Assembly: GCF_014042345.1 (NCBI RefSeq)
Contig: NZ_JACEZT010000003.1
Location: 1-64,000 of the forward strand
Direction of reading: 5' to 3'
DNA length: 64,000 bases
Source: Rugamonas brunnea
Lineage (GTDB): Bacteria > Pseudomonadota > Gammaproteobacteria > Burkholderiales > Burkholderiaceae_D
Part shown: positions 9,296 to 18,503 of the stretch, in pieces
Layout of the letters: each line of letters opens with the position of its first letter
How positions within the stretch are numbered: the stretch's first letter is position 1
The notes under the pieces: model-generated
Told to the model about the DNA's origin: nothing
The model's database searches: none
What the model saw: only the letters and a program-made list of their open reading frames with translations
Made by a program: the position numbers and the translations under genes

Positions 9296-10642
9296 CTATT
9301 CGAACACCCGGTCCGGATCGAACACGGCATCCGGCACGGGCACGCCGAACATGCGCAGCCGCTCCGCGAAGCGCGGCCGCACGCCCGTCGCAAAAAACTG
9401 CCCCAGCACCTTGCCCGCCGCGTCGACCCCGGTCTGCTCGAAGCGGAAGATCTCGTGCATGGCCACCACCTCGCCCTCCATGCCAGTAATCTCCTGCAGG
9501 CTGACCAACTTGCGCGTGCCGTCCGTCAGGCGCGACACCTGCATCACCACCGTCACGGCCGAACAGATCTGCTGCCGCATGGCGCGCGGCGTCAGGTGCA
9601 CGCCGGCCATACCCACCATGTTCTCCAGCCGCGACAGCGCGTCGCGCGGGGTGTTGGAGTGGATGGTGGCGAGCGAACCCTCGTGGCCCGTGTTCATGGC
9701 CTGCAGCATGTCGAGCGCCTCGGCGCCGCGCACCTCGCCCAAGATGATGCGGTCGGGCCGCATCCGCAGCGCGTTGCGCACCAGCGAACGCTGGTTGACC
9801 TCCCCCTTGCCTTCGATGTTGGGAGGCCGCGTCTCCAGCCGCACCACGTGGGCCTGGCGCAGTTGCAGTTCGGCCGCGTCCTCGATGGTGACCACACGCT
9901 CGCTGGCCGGGATGAAGCCGGACAGCACGTTGAGCAAGGTGGTCTTGCCGCTGCCCGTGCCGCCCGAGATCAGGATATTGACCTTGGCCTGGCCCAGCGC
10001 CTGCAGCACCTGCACCATGGGCGGCGTGAGGCTCTTGTATTCCAGCAGGCGCTGCACGGTGAGCGGATTGGCGGCGAAGCGGCGGATCGACAGGATGGGG
10101 CCATCGACGGCCAGCGGCGGAATGATGGCGTTCACGCGCGAGCCGTCCGGCAGCCGCGCGTCCACCATCGGGCTCGATTCGTCCACCCGCCGCCCCACGC
10201 GCGAGACGATCTTCTCGATGATCTTCATCAGGTGCGTGTTGTCGTGGAAGCTCACGTCGGTCAGCTCCAGCCGGCCGGCGCGCTCCACGTACACCTTGTC
10301 GCAGGTGTTGACGAGGATGTCGGAGACGCCGGGATCGGCCAGCAGCGGCTCCAGCGGCCCGAAGCCCAGCATCTCGTGCTGGATGTCGAGCACCAGGCTG
10401 TGGCGCTCATTCTGGTTGAGCGCGATCCGCTCATCCTCGATGATGCGCTGGACCAGCAACGCCAGCTCGTGCTTGAACTGCTCCGGCGTGAGCCGCTTGA
10501 GGCGCTCCAGGTCGATCCGGTCCAGGATGGTCTGGTGCATGCGCTTCTTCAGCTCCAGGTAGGCGCTGGCGGCCAGCGCCGGCGGGCCGCCGTGGTTCGC
10601 CCTGGGCTCGTCGGCCACGGCCAACCGTTCGCGTAGACTCAT
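9296..10642 (-). CDS. tadA: Tad pilus assembly ATPase TadA/CpaF
   Basis: A 448-residue secretion ATPase that powers Flp pilus assembly. Visible motifs: Walker [17 protein letters not shown] (around residue 225), Asp box [10 protein letters not shown], Walker [17 protein letters not shown] and the His box [15 protein letters not shown]. The N-terminal domain (residues 1-130) carries the CpaF-type [13 protein letters not shown] segment. Ribosome site AAGGAG lies before 10642. It follows tadZ with a 56-base gap. Confidence 0.95.
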   Translation of the reverse strand: MSLRERLAVADEPRANHGGPPALAASAYLELKKRMHQTILDRIDLERLKRLTPEQFKHELALLVQRIIEDERIALNQNERHSLVLDIQHEMLGFGPLEPLLADPGVSDILVNTCDKVYVERAGRLELTDVSFHDNTHLMKIIEKIVSRVGRRVDESSPMVDARLPDGSRVNAIIPPLAVDGPILSIRRFAANPLTVQRLLEYKSLTPPMVQVLQALGQAKVNILISGGTGSGKTTLLNVLSGFIPASERVVTIEDAAELQLRQAHVVRLETRPPNIEGKGEVNQRSLVRNALRMRPDRIILGEVRGAEALDMLQAMNTGHEGSLATIHSNTPRDALSRLENMVGMAGVHLTPRAMRQQICSAVTVVMQVSRLTDGTRKLVSLQEITGMEGEVVAMHEIFRFEQTGVDAAGKVLGQFFATGVRPRFAERLRMFGVPVPDAVFDPDRVFE

Positions 10643-10698
10643 GTCGCTCTCCTTGCGGTGATATGCGGTGGTGTGCGGTGGCTGCGGCGCTGTGCGCC

Positions 10699-11871
10699 CT
10701 ACTCCGCCTCGCTGCGCCCGAACAGGCGGTCGAACAAGCCCTTGCTCTCGGAAACGCGGCGCGCCGTGACCAGTTCCACCAGGTCGGCCAGGCTGCGCGC
10801 CACGGCGCTGCTGCGCGACAGCTGCAGCACGGGGATGCCCTGGTTGACGGAATCGGTGGCCGAGATGTAATCGTTGGGCACCGTGTGCACCACTTCCGCG
10901 CCCAGCGCGTGTTCCAGGTCGGCCAGCCGCAATTTGCCGCCCTTCTCGTAGCGGTTGACGATCAGGCGCGTGCGGTCGGTCGGATAACCGAGCGAGCGGA
11001 AGATGTCGAGCAGACGCCGGCCATCGCGGATGTCGGGCAGCGCCAGTTGCAGCACCGGGTGAATGGCGTCCGCCTGGTCCAGCGCGCGCAGCGAGATGGC
11101 GTCGATCTGGCGCCCCACGTCGAGCACGATGTAGTCGTAGTGCTGCCGTGCCACGCGCAGGATGGTGTCCATGTGCTCTGGCTTCATGTCCACCGTGTGG
11201 TTGGGGTCATCGGCGGCCGCCAGCACGCCGAAGTTGGAGGCCACGTGCACCAGGCAGGAATCGAGGAAGGCGCCATCCATGCGCGTGATCTGGGCACAGA
11301 TGTCCGACAGCGTCATGGCCGGTTTCTGGTCCGACACATAGAGCGTGGCGTCGCCGAACTGGCCGTGCAGGTCGATCAGCAGCACCTTGCGTTCGGCCAG
11401 TGCCGCCAGCGCATAGCCAAAATTGGTGGACAGGAAGGTCGCGCCGCTGCCGCCCTTGCAGGAGATGAAGGCCAGCACCTTGCCATCGCGCATGTGGCTG
11501 ACGCCGGCCGCCACCTCGATCCGGTCCATCGCCTCGTGGAAGGCGCGGTGCACCAGCGGCAGTTGCAGCACCTCCCGCATGCCGGCCCGCATGGCGCGGA
11601 TCAGCAAATCCTGCTGGGCCTCGCGCGTGAGCAGGATGAACGAGGCGGACGGATAATGCTTGCTCAGGCGCTCGACCAGCTCGGCCTCGCCGGGCGCCAC
11701 CTCGCTGGCGTCGAAGATCACCAGCGCGGGCGGCTCCGGCATCAGTCGTTCCACCGCGTCGCGCAGGCCATTGCGGGACGCCACCAGCTGCACGGGCGGC
11801 ATGCGGGCCGAGCCCTGGGCGGCGATTTCCGCATGCAGCAGGCTGTCGCGGCTAATCATCAGCGCTTTCAT
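10699..11871 (-). CDS. tadZ: Tad pilus localisation protein TadZ/CpaE
   Basis: A 390-residue protein with an atypical receiver-like N-terminal domain (residues 1-125) and a ParA/MinD-type ATPase domain. The deviant Walker A reads CKGGSGATFLSTNFG, so the lysine and serine/threonine of a normal KGGVGKT loop are partly replaced, as in many TadZ proteins, which places ATP hydrolysis in doubt. Other motifs: VLLIDLHGQFGD, YDYIVLDVGRQID and RTRLIVNRYEKGG. In known systems TadZ places the pilus apparatus at the cell pole. AAGGAA precedes the start. Confidence 0.92.
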   Translation of the reverse strand: MKALMISRDSLLHAEIAAQGSARMPPVQLVASRNGLRDAVERLMPEPPALVIFDASEVAPGEAELVERLSKHYPSASFILLTREAQQDLLIRAMRAGMREVLQLPLVHRAFHEAMDRIEVAAGVSHMRDGKVLAFISCKGGSGATFLSTNFGYALAALAERKVLLIDLHGQFGDATLYVSDQKPAMTLSDICAQITRMDGAFLDSCLVHVASNFGVLAAADDPNHTVDMKPEHMDTILRVARQHYDYIVLDVGRQIDAISLRALDQADAIHPVLQLALPDIRDGRRLLDIFRSLGYPTDRTRLIVNRYEKGGKLRLADLEHALGAEVVHTVPNDYISATDSVNQGIPVLQLSRSSAVARSLADLVELVTARRVSESKGLFDRLFGRSEAE

Positions 11872-11928
11872 TCCGGTTCCTTCACATCGTCGTTGGGATG
11901 GCCGTCCGCCGTCGGGCGGCTCGGTACG

Positions 11929-12252
11929 TCATCGGGCGCCGCTCACGCCGATGGTGAAGCTGGCCGGCTGCGGCTTGGGATCGGTGAACGATTTCTGGTA
12001 GCGGGCCTGGGCGGCGGCGGCGGCCCGCCCGTCCATGCCTGCCACCGGATCGGTGTTGCGCGCCGCCTCCGGGTGCAGCACCTGCTGCGCCAGCGTGGCG
12101 CGCGCCGCCAGGCCGAAGCGGCGGTCCCAGTCGGGCGTGGTAGCGGCGCAGCCCGACAGCAGCGCGGCGCCCAGGCACAAGGTCAGGTACATGCGCAGGT
12201 ACATGCGCAGGCGTGCAGCCAGGCTGGCGCGGGATGGGATCAGGAGCGACAT
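11929..12252 (-). CDS. Small Tad-operon lipoprotein
   Basis: A 107-residue lipoprotein with lipobox LLSGC (Cys-35) after a leader containing a duplicated RMYLRMYL. Part of a long frame runs on upstream inside the secretin gene, but GGAGG before 12252 and the lipoprotein signal fix the true start. The position between secretin and TadZ is that of CpaD/RcpB-type outer-membrane lipoproteins, but the protein is much shorter and shows no CpaD domain that I can recognise. A pilotin-like or accessory role is inference. Confidence 0.78.
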   Translation of the reverse strand: MSLLIPSRASLAARLRMYLRMYLTLCLGAALLSGCAATTPDWDRRFGLAARATLAQQVLHPEAARNTDPVAGMDGRAAAAAQARYQKSFTDPKPQPASFTIGVSGAR

Positions 12253-12266
12253 GGCCGGGCCTCCGT

Positions 12267-13847
12267 TCATTGGTGTTCGCGTACGCGCTCGCCACCGTCG
12301 CGGACGGCGGCCGGCGCGGGCGGCTTGCCTTCCATGCGCCCGCCGAGGAACAACTCGGCCCGGCCAGGCGTGCTGATGGCGTCCGTCGGCAGCGCATAGT
12401 TGGCCGGCAGCGGCTTGACCAGGTGGGCCGTGACGACGAACAGCAGCTCCGAGCGGTCGTGCTGGAAGTCGGTGCTGCGGAACAGCGCACCCAGCACGGG
12501 CAGCTCGCCCAGCACCGGCAGCGCGTGGATGTTGCTGACCTGGTTGTTCTTGATCAGGCCACCGATGGCGAAGCTCTGGCCATCCATCAGTTCCACCGTG
12601 GTGGCCGCGCGCCGGGTGGTGATCAGCGGCAGAACGGCGCCGCCCGAGAAGCCGGCCGCCGAAATGCCCACGCCCTCGCGCGACAGCTCCGACACTTCCG
12701 GCGCCACCCGCAGATTGATGCGGCCACCGGCCAGCACGGTGGGCGTGAAGCGCAGGCCGACGCCGAACTCCTTCTCCTCCAGCGTGACCTTGTTGTTGTC
12801 CTGCGCCACCGGGATGAAGATCTTGCCGCCGGCCAGGAAGCTGCCCTCCTGCCCGCTGATCGCCATCACGGTCGGTTCGGCCAGGATGCGCACCAGGCCA
12901 TCCTGCTTTTCCGCCTCCACGGTGAACTGGCTGCCATTCGACTTGCTGGCATCGACCATGCCCCGGACGGTACCGCTCAGGAAATTCGACAGCAGCTTGG
13001 CGCTCCAGCTGCCGGAGGCGAAGCGCAGCGTGCTGCCCGCTTCCAGCTTGTCGAGCAGGGTCTTGGACACTTCCGCGATCTTCACCTCCAGCATCACCTG
13101 CTGCGGCGCGCTTACGCCCAGCAGGTTGACGATGCGCACCGTGCCGCTGCTGCCCCCGGACGACGCCCCCGGCGTGGCCGCAGCCGTGGCCGAACCGCTT
13201 GCCGCCTCCTCGCCCTTGCGGTTGACCAGCGGCTGCGCCGGCCGGCGCACGTAGGCCGCCGCCAGGTCCAGCACGTGGGCCAGGGTGGGGCCATCGTCCA
13301 CGGTGCCGCTCAACACCAGCGTATCGGCCGCCGCGCTGACGCGGATGTTGCGCTCCTGGGGCAGCAGCGCTGCCAGCGTGGCTTGCAGCGCGCCCACGTC
13401 CATGCCCACCGTCACGTCCACCACGCTGCAGGTGCCGCTGCGGCCTTGCACGATCAAGTTGGTGCTGCCCACGTCCACGCCCGCCAGGTACAGCGTGTCG
13501 GGCGATACCAGCATGGCCTGCACCACGGCGGGATTGCCGACCGCGCGCGCGGCCACCGCCTCGGGTAGCCGCATCAGCGTGGACTTGCCCAATTGGAGCG
13601 TGAGCTGGCCCGGCGTCGCCGCCTCGCCCGTGCAGCGCAGCTGCGCCTCCGGGCGCGCCGCCGGCGCGGACGCCGTTCCGGGCGCGCCGCCGGCACGTGC
13701 CGCCGCCAGCGCCGCGATGGCGGGCCGCATGTCGGCCTGCGGCAAGCCGCCCGCCGCCGGCGCAGCGCAGGCGCCCCCGGTCAGCATAGCGAGCAGCAAG
13801 GCCGCCATGGCGTTCACCCGCAGCGCCTCCTGCGCCGGCGCGTTCAC
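12267..13847 (-). CDS. rcpA: Tad pilus secretin RcpA/CpaC
   Basis: An outer-membrane secretin channel of about 526 residues. It has a signal peptide (VNAMAALLLAMLTGGACA), an N-terminal T2SS/T3SS-type domain, a BON-like domain around residues 145-190 (SAAADTLVLSGTVDDGPTLA) and a secretin core from about residue 260 to 500 with VMLEVKIAEVSKTLLDKL and the conserved tail VLGELPVLGALFRSTDFQ. The start at 13847 overlaps the stop of the preceding gene as GTGA, with GGAG five bases upstream. A second in-frame GTG at 13817 with AGGAGG eight bases before it is a real alternative, giving a signal peptide with fewer charges. Confidence 0.93.
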   Translation of the reverse strand: MNAPAQEALRVNAMAALLLAMLTGGACAAPAAGGLPQADMRPAIAALAAARAGGAPGTASAPAARPEAQLRCTGEAATPGQLTLQLGKSTLMRLPEAVAARAVGNPAVVQAMLVSPDTLYLAGVDVGSTNLIVQGRSGTCSVVDVTVGMDVGALQATLAALLPQERNIRVSAAADTLVLSGTVDDGPTLAHVLDLAAAYVRRPAQPLVNRKGEEAASGSATAAATPGASSGGSSGTVRIVNLLGVSAPQQVMLEVKIAEVSKTLLDKLEAGSTLRFASGSWSAKLLSNFLSGTVRGMVDASKSNGSQFTVEAEKQDGLVRILAEPTVMAISGQEGSFLAGGKIFIPVAQDNNKVTLEEKEFGVGLRFTPTVLAGGRINLRVAPEVSELSREGVGISAAGFSGGAVLPLITTRRAATTVELMDGQSFAIGGLIKNNQVSNIHALPVLGELPVLGALFRSTDFQHDRSELLFVVTAHLVKPLPANYALPTDAISTPGRAELFLGGRMEGKPPAPAAVRDGGERVREHQ

Positions 13848-14698
13848 AGGCACTCCTGCGTGCTGCGCAAGCCGTCGATGACGGCGATGCAGTGGCGTTG
13901 CGCAAGGTGCTGCGCCGGTGCCAGTGCCGCGTGGATGGCCGGCATGTCGGCCGGCGCTTCGGCCGGCGCCGCGGCCACGGCGGGCATGGGCGCGGCGCGC
14001 TGGCCCAGCAGGGAGGCCTTGGTGGCGCCGTCCGTCACGCCCGGCTGCGGATCGACCTGGTTGCGCAGCACCAACGACAGCGTGCCCACGCTGCGCGCCA
14101 GGTCCAGCTTCTCAGCCTGTTCCGGCGTGACCTCCAGCGTGACGGCGTTCACCACGCGTGGCTTGGTTTCGTCGCGCCCCACCTCCTGCGCCACGGCCAG
14201 CACCAGTATCCGTTCCAGCACGATCTTGGAGATGCCCTGGTCGCGGCCCGCCGCGCCCTCGCTCTGGGTGTAGACGATGATGTCGACAAAGTTACCGGGC
14301 AGGGCGAAGCCGGCCACCCCCACCACATCGTTCACGCGGACCGTGATGGCGCGCTTGCCTTCCGCGATCAGGGCCGACAGGCCGCCCAGGGTGCCGGCCG
14401 GCGCCAGCTTCGACTCCGTCAGCGGCTCGCCCCGCAGCACGCTGCTCTTGATCACCCGGCCACTGAGCTTGGCCGGATCGCGCAGGGCGCCGCGCGGCAG
14501 GCTGTCGGCCGGCCAGTCCACCAGTTTGAGCAGCTCCGGCGCCAGGCGCTGCCCCAGGTTGACGTCGGCGGCGGCCACCACGATCTTGTTGCCGCCCCCG
14601 GCCGCCTGGTGCAGCAGCCAGCGCGACGCCATCACCACGGCGCCCAGGCCCAACAGCACGGCCAGCCCCAGCATCAATATGGCGCGCCGGTGCTTCAT
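13844..14698 (-). CDS. cpaB: Flp pilus assembly protein CpaB/RcpC
   Basis: A 284-residue protein with one N-terminal membrane segment (AILMLGLAVLLGLGAVVMAS) and a SAF domain at residues 35-100 (NKIVVAAADVNLGQRLAPEL; LRGEPLTESKLA), followed by the RcpC/CpaB-type segment VVGVAGFALPGNFVDIIVY. It is thought to stabilise the secretin in the periplasm. The ATG overlaps the stop of the AAA+ gene upstream by four bases, and its own stop overlaps the secretin start, so translation is coupled. Confidence 0.92.
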   Translation of the reverse strand: MKHRRAILMLGLAVLLGLGAVVMASRWLLHQAAGGGNKIVVAAADVNLGQRLAPELLKLVDWPADSLPRGALRDPAKLSGRVIKSSVLRGEPLTESKLAPAGTLGGLSALIAEGKRAITVRVNDVVGVAGFALPGNFVDIIVYTQSEGAAGRDQGISKIVLERILVLAVAQEVGRDETKPRVVNAVTLEVTPEQAEKLDLARSVGTLSLVLRNQVDPQPGVTDGATKASLLGQRAAPMPAVAAAPAEAPADMPAIHAALAPAQHLAQRHCIAVIDGLRSTQECL

Positions 14699-16053
14699 GC
14701 TATTTTCTCGCACAGGATGGTGTTCTCGCTGTCGGCCGCGCCACCGCAAGCGGCGAACATGCTGATCCAGGCCTGGTCCAGCGCGGCCACCGTGAGCCGG
14801 GGCGGCTCGCCGGCGAAACCGGCGAAGTCGGCGATGCGGGCCAGGATGTCGCGCGGGTAGCTGGCCAGCAGCGGTTCGCCGCTGCCCGCGTGCAGCTGCT
14901 CGATCAGGTAATCCAGCGCCGCCTCGTCCTGCGCCACGGCGGCGCTGTCGCACAGTTCACGGAACAGGCTGCGGTAGCGTGCTTCGCTCAAGGCCCCCAC
15001 TTCGATCTTGTAAGCCAGCCGGCGCAGGGCGGCCGGGTCCAGCAAATGCTCGGGCGGCCGGTTGGTGGCGAACATCAACAGCAGCCGGAATGGCGCGGCG
15101 AACTTGTGGCCGCCCTGTAGCGTGACCTGGTCGCAGCCGGCGTCGAGCGGACGCAGGTAGCGGTTGAGCACATCGGCGGCCGGCATGCGCTGGCGCCCGA
15201 GGTCGTCCACCACCAGCAAGCCATTGTTGGCCTTGAAATGGGGCGGCGCGCGGTAGCTGCCGCTGCTGGCGTCCCACTGCGGTTCGAGCAGGTCGGCGCT
15301 CAGTTCCGCGCCCAGCGACACCAGCGGCCGCTGGCACAGCATCCAGCGCGAATCGCAGCTGCGCCGCTCCAGCGCCTGGCGCACGCGCGCGGCCAGCCGC
15401 GGCGGCGGCGCCTGGTGCACGGCCGCGTCGTACAACTGGATGATGTCCTGGCCCACGGCCACCGCGTGCGGCACGGCCACCACGCCCTGCAGCAGGCGCC
15501 CCAGTTTGCGCGCCAGCCAGGTCTTGCCGCTGCCGGGCAGTCCGTACAGCAGGATGGAGCGGCCCGAATACATGGCCGCCCCCAGCAGGCCATGCATGGC
15601 CGGCGCCAGGTGGTCGTCCGCCACCTCGACTGCCAGGTCGTCGGCCGTCACCGGCGGCAGCAGCGCCGCTTGCTGTTCGACCATGGCGCGGTAGGCGTCC
15701 AGCGTGACAGGCGCCGGGCCGGCGTAGGGGCAACGTTCCAGCCAGGCGGCGGCGCGCTGCTTGCCCACCGTGGTCAGCTGGTATTGCACGTCGATGTCGG
15801 ACTCGCCGCGCCATGCCACTTCGGCCAGTTGCTCGGCCAGCATGAAGTCGAGCGTCTCTCGCAGCACGTTGATGGACAGGCGCAATTTGCCCGTCAGAAT
15901 GGGTAGATGGGTGCGGCCACCGATGTACAGGCACTTGGCGATCAGCTCCACCAGCAACGCTTGCTCCAGCCCCGTCTCCCGTACCGATTTGGGCTGGGGC
16001 GGCAGCGGCGGCAGACCGTAGTCGGTGCTGACCTGCAGTTCAAGCTCGGACAT
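14695..16053 (-). CDS. AAA+ ATPase of the Tad operon
   Basis: A 452-residue protein. Residues about 20-120 look like a winged-helix region (LLVELIAKCLYIGGRTHLPI; LAEQLAEVAWRGESDIDVQY). An AAA+ domain follows, with Walker A LYGLPGSGKTWLARKL, Walker B NGLLVVDDLGRQRM and sensor 1 LLLMFATNRPPEHL; the C-terminal lid covers about residues 370-440. The start has AGGAGG upstream (frame open to 16146). This gene is not part of the canonical Tad set, yet it sits between the prepilin peptidase and cpaB and overlaps cpaB by four bases. Similar ATPases accompany Tad loci in some Burkholderiales as I recall; the role is unknown (regulatory or remodelling). Confidence 0.85.
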   Translation of the reverse strand: MSELELQVSTDYGLPPLPPQPKSVRETGLEQALLVELIAKCLYIGGRTHLPILTGKLRLSINVLRETLDFMLAEQLAEVAWRGESDIDVQYQLTTVGKQRAAAWLERCPYAGPAPVTLDAYRAMVEQQAALLPPVTADDLAVEVADDHLAPAMHGLLGAAMYSGRSILLYGLPGSGKTWLARKLGRLLQGVVAVPHAVAVGQDIIQLYDAAVHQAPPPRLAARVRQALERRSCDSRWMLCQRPLVSLGAELSADLLEPQWDASSGSYRAPPHFKANNGLLVVDDLGRQRMPAADVLNRYLRPLDAGCDQVTLQGGHKFAAPFRLLLMFATNRPPEHLLDPAALRRLAYKIEVGALSEARYRSLFRELCDSAAVAQDEAALDYLIEQLHAGSGEPLLASYPRDILARIADFAGFAGEPPRLTVAALDQAWISMFAACGGAADSENTILCEKIA

Positions 16054-16176
16054 GATGGTCCTCCTCAATCTGTCTGGCTCGCAAGATTGTTCCCACGAGC
16101 AATCGATTCTAGCGATGGGGGCGCACTGGACTTTGATCCGCAGCAAGCCCCCGGCGGCGGCACTTGGCCTGGGCCG

Positions 16177-16704
16177 TCATCGGCCCCACAGCACATAGCC
16201 CATGGTTCCCAGCGCGACGGCCAGGCCGTAGGGCATGCCGCCCACGCTGGCGCCCGGCGGCAGCGGCAGCGGTTGCAGCGGCACACCTAGCAGGCGCAGC
16301 AACAGCGGCTTGCCCAGCGCGGCCAGGTTGCGCCACAGTGCGCGCCAGCGACCGTTGTAGAGCAGCATCGCCAGCGCCATCAGGCCGCCGATCAGGCAAG
16401 ACAGCAGGCCGATCAGCACGGCGCCCCACGGTCCTGTGAACGCGCCCACCATGGCCAGCAGCTTGACGTCGCCGGCGGCCATCCCACGCGCCAGGTACAG
16501 CGGCAGGAAAAGAAAGAAGCCGGCCAGCGCACCGGCCAGCCAGTCGGTCATGGGCGCCCAGTGGGGTCCGCCCAGCAGGTGCAGCACCAATGCCAGCAAC
16601 AAGCCACTGAGCACCAGCACGTTGGGGATGCGGCGCGCCGACAGGTCCGTGTAGGCCGCCTGCGCGACCATGCAGATAAGGATCAATGCGGTGGCGTGGT
16701 TCAT
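16177..16704 (-). CDS. cpaA: Prepilin peptidase TadV/CpaA (A24 family)
   Basis: A 175-residue integral membrane aspartic peptidase that cleaves pre-Flp. The two catalytic aspartates are in AAYTDLSARRIPN (about residue 20) and in the GxxD motif of MAAGDVKLLAMVGAF. About five hydrophobic segments are visible. It lacks the N-methyltransferase domain of PilD, as TadV enzymes do. The start at 16704 gives MNHATALILICMV; the frame upstream is not membrane-like. It lies 58 bases after flp. Confidence 0.92.
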   Translation of the reverse strand: MNHATALILICMVAQAAYTDLSARRIPNVLVLSGLLLALVLHLLGGPHWAPMTDWLAGALAGFFLFLPLYLARGMAAGDVKLLAMVGAFTGPWGAVLIGLLSCLIGGLMALAMLLYNGRWRALWRNLAALGKPLLLRLLGVPLQPLPLPPGASVGGMPYGLAVALGTMGYVLWGR

Positions 16705-16762
16705 GGCGTCGCCTTTGCGCGATAGTCCTCCCGGCATGGCCTGCCCGGGAGGACGGACCCGT

Positions 16763-16942
16763 TCAAGGCGAGGTCAGCTTGTTGCCGATACCGGTGAAGG
16801 TATCGATCAGCGGCTGCTTGAGCAGCGCCACCGAGGCCAGCACGGCCGCCGCCATCACCGCCGCGATCAAGCCGTATTCGATGGCCGTGATCCCCTCGTC
16901 ATCCCTGGCGAACTGCTTCGCCGCTGCAAGTAATGCATCCAT
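16763..16942 (-). CDS. flp: Flp-type pilin
   Basis: A 59-residue pilin and first gene of the Tad operon. The leader MDALLAAAKQFARDDEG is followed by the processing site G/ITAIEYGLIAAVMAAAV, which matches the Flp rule of cleavage after Gly with Glu-5 and Tyr-6 in the mature pilin. The mature chain is a hydrophobic helix ending in GNKLTSP. The start is at 16942 with GGGAG about nine bases upstream. Only one pilin gene is seen. Confidence 0.95.
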   Translation of the reverse strand: MDALLAAAKQFARDDEGITAIEYGLIAAVMAAAVLASVALLKQPLIDTFTGIGNKLTSP

Positions 16943-17441
16943 GACAAACTCCCAAAAGTGATTGACATACCTACCCCTGGCGCAAGCGATACATGTAGAG
17001 GAGAAACTCTCCTTTCCTACTATCATTACCGCGCCATTGCGTTCACTATAGGGTCTGCAGCACTTCGGGAATTGACTTGACGCAAGCTTTCCATGTGGAA
17101 CTATTTACATGATTTGCGGAAAATTTCAGCAGCATGTACACGCGGACGCTGGCTTATGTCAAACTGCACGGGTTTTCCGGCGGGTACGCTGGCACAGGCG
17201 ATGGCCGGCCGCCGCTGTCGGGAAAAAGTTGCATGCAGTCGAGGGGAATGTTTTTTTTCGCACACATGAATTGCCTAGAATGCAAAAAGCTATTATCCTG
17301 CTTAGCTGTTCTTTGGAAAGGCCCCGTGCAAGCGTTTCACTGTGCGCCTTACTATCAAAAAAACATTGCGCTGATGCTTGATAGACGTGAACGGAATGAG
17401 GCTAGACACAAGGGTTGTGTGAAAATTTTCCAGAGACGAGA
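16943..17441. promoter_or_regulatory. 499-bp divergent regulatory region of flp and the diguanylate cyclase gene
   Basis: There is no convincing gene here. On the minus strand, TATAGT (17045-17050) is a candidate -10 for the pilus operon with no good -35, which would give a leader of about 95 nt. That leader contains a perfect hairpin, AGGAGA-AAC-TCTCCT on the plus strand at 16999-17013. A dyad TTCCATGTGGAA lies at 17089-17100 and may be an operator. The rightmost 300 bases are less GC-rich than the neighbouring genes, as expected of a promoter region. A 107-codon ORF at 17134 has no family resemblance and runs into the cyclase start. Confidence 0.45.
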
Positions 17442-18485
17442 ATGGATTCCCTACTGAAACACATGGTGGACATGACTGGCCACCGCGATCACACGATGCT
17501 CGACATCTCCGTGATCTCGGCGGTACAGGAGCTCGCCCATGCCACTCAGACCCGGGTCTTGTCGCTGGCGCAAGTGCGCGGCCAGCTGTTCGTGCGCCCG
17601 CGCGCCATCATCACCGATGGCTTGCCCGCCAAAATGGTGGACAACCCCGACCCCGGCAGCCCCGGTGAACCGATCAGCAACTTCCCCGCGCTGGCCGACT
17701 GCATCGCGCGCCATGAGGCGAGCGCCGACGAGGCCAACGCGGCCGGCGAACACACCCTGTGGCTGCCCATCTGGCTGGGCGACAAGGCCGACACCTGCCT
17801 GGAAATCGTCAACCCCACGCCCTACACCAGCGACACCATCCACGTGATCGGCGGTATCGTCAGCGTGTACCGCAATTTCCAGAACCTGCTCGACTACAGC
17901 GAACGCGATTCGCTGACGGGCTTGCTCAACCGCAAGACCTTCGACGACCAGCTCAGCAAGATGCTGGCCGCCAGCCCCGAACCGGAACCGGTGACCCTGC
18001 CCGGCGAACCGGAGCGGCGCCACCACCAGGAACAGGAAAAGCAATGGCTGGCCGTGGTCGATGTCGACCATTTCAAGCACGTCAACGACCGCTTCGGCCA
18101 CCTGTACGGCGACGAAGTGCTGATCCTGATCGCCAACCTGATGACGTCCTCGTTCCGGGCCCAGGACCGGGTGTTCCGTTTCGGCGGCGAGGAATTCGTC
18201 GTGCTGCTGCGCTCGACCACGCTCGACAACGTCAAGAAGATCATCGACCGCTTCCGGGTGAACGTGGAATCGCACGAATTCCCGCAAGTGGGCCGGGTCA
18301 CCGTCAGCGTCGGCTTCGTCAGCATCAGCGCCGTGGAGGCGCCCGTGATCATCCTCGGCAAGGCCGACCAGGCGCTGTATTACGCCAAGAGCCACGGCCG
18401 CAACCTGGCCTGCCACTACGACGAACTGGTCGAAGGCGGCTTGCTGCAAACCATAGAATCGAACGATACGGCCGAGTTCTTCTGA
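17442..18485 (+). CDS. GGDEF diguanylate cyclase
   Basis: A 347-residue cytoplasmic enzyme that should make cyclic di-GMP from two GTP. Residues about 1-150 form a GAF-like sensor domain without membrane segments (LAQVRGQLFVRPRAIITDG; HTLWLPIWLGDKADTCLEIV). A GGDEF domain follows with DSLTGLLNRKTFD, VVDVDHFKHVNDRFGHLYGD and the active signature FRFGGEEF. The inhibitory I-site RxxD is present as RAQD, five residues before GGEEF, so product inhibition is expected. A charged insertion (PEPEPVTLPGEPERRHHQEQ) lies within the N-terminal part of the domain. The start at 17442 is preferred to the in-frame start at 17415, though its ribosome site is weak. It lies beside the Tad pilus operon and converges on an HD-GYP gene. 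Confidence 0.93.
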   Translation: MDSLLKHMVDMTGHRDHTMLDISVISAVQELAHATQTRVLSLAQVRGQLFVRPRAIITDGLPAKMVDNPDPGSPGEPISNFPALADCIARHEASADEANAAGEHTLWLPIWLGDKADTCLEIVNPTPYTSDTIHVIGGIVSVYRNFQNLLDYSERDSLTGLLNRKTFDDQLSKMLAASPEPEPVTLPGEPERRHHQEQEKQWLAVVDVDHFKHVNDRFGHLYGDEVLILIANLMTSSFRAQDRVFRFGGEEFVVLLRSTTLDNVKKIIDRFRVNVESHEFPQVGRVTVSVGFVSISAVEAPVIILGKADQALYYAKSHGRNLACHYDELVEGGLLQTIESNDTAEFF

Positions 18486-18503
18486 CGCCGGCGCGCGCCA
18501 GCG

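Noticed and set aside
11929..13905. 658-codon minus-strand frame over the secretin gene
   Set aside because: Only its last 107 codons (from 12252) are a real gene; the rest is out of frame with the secretin and is low-complexity.
17044..17053. CACTATAGGG, the core of a T7-type promoter
   Set aside because: Only 10 bases match and no phage gene is near; the complementary strand explains it as a -10-like TATAGT.
17134..17457. 107-codon ORF in the flp/cyclase gap
   Set aside because: No resemblance, no ribosome site, and it runs into the cyclase start; probably part of the promoter region and 5' leader.
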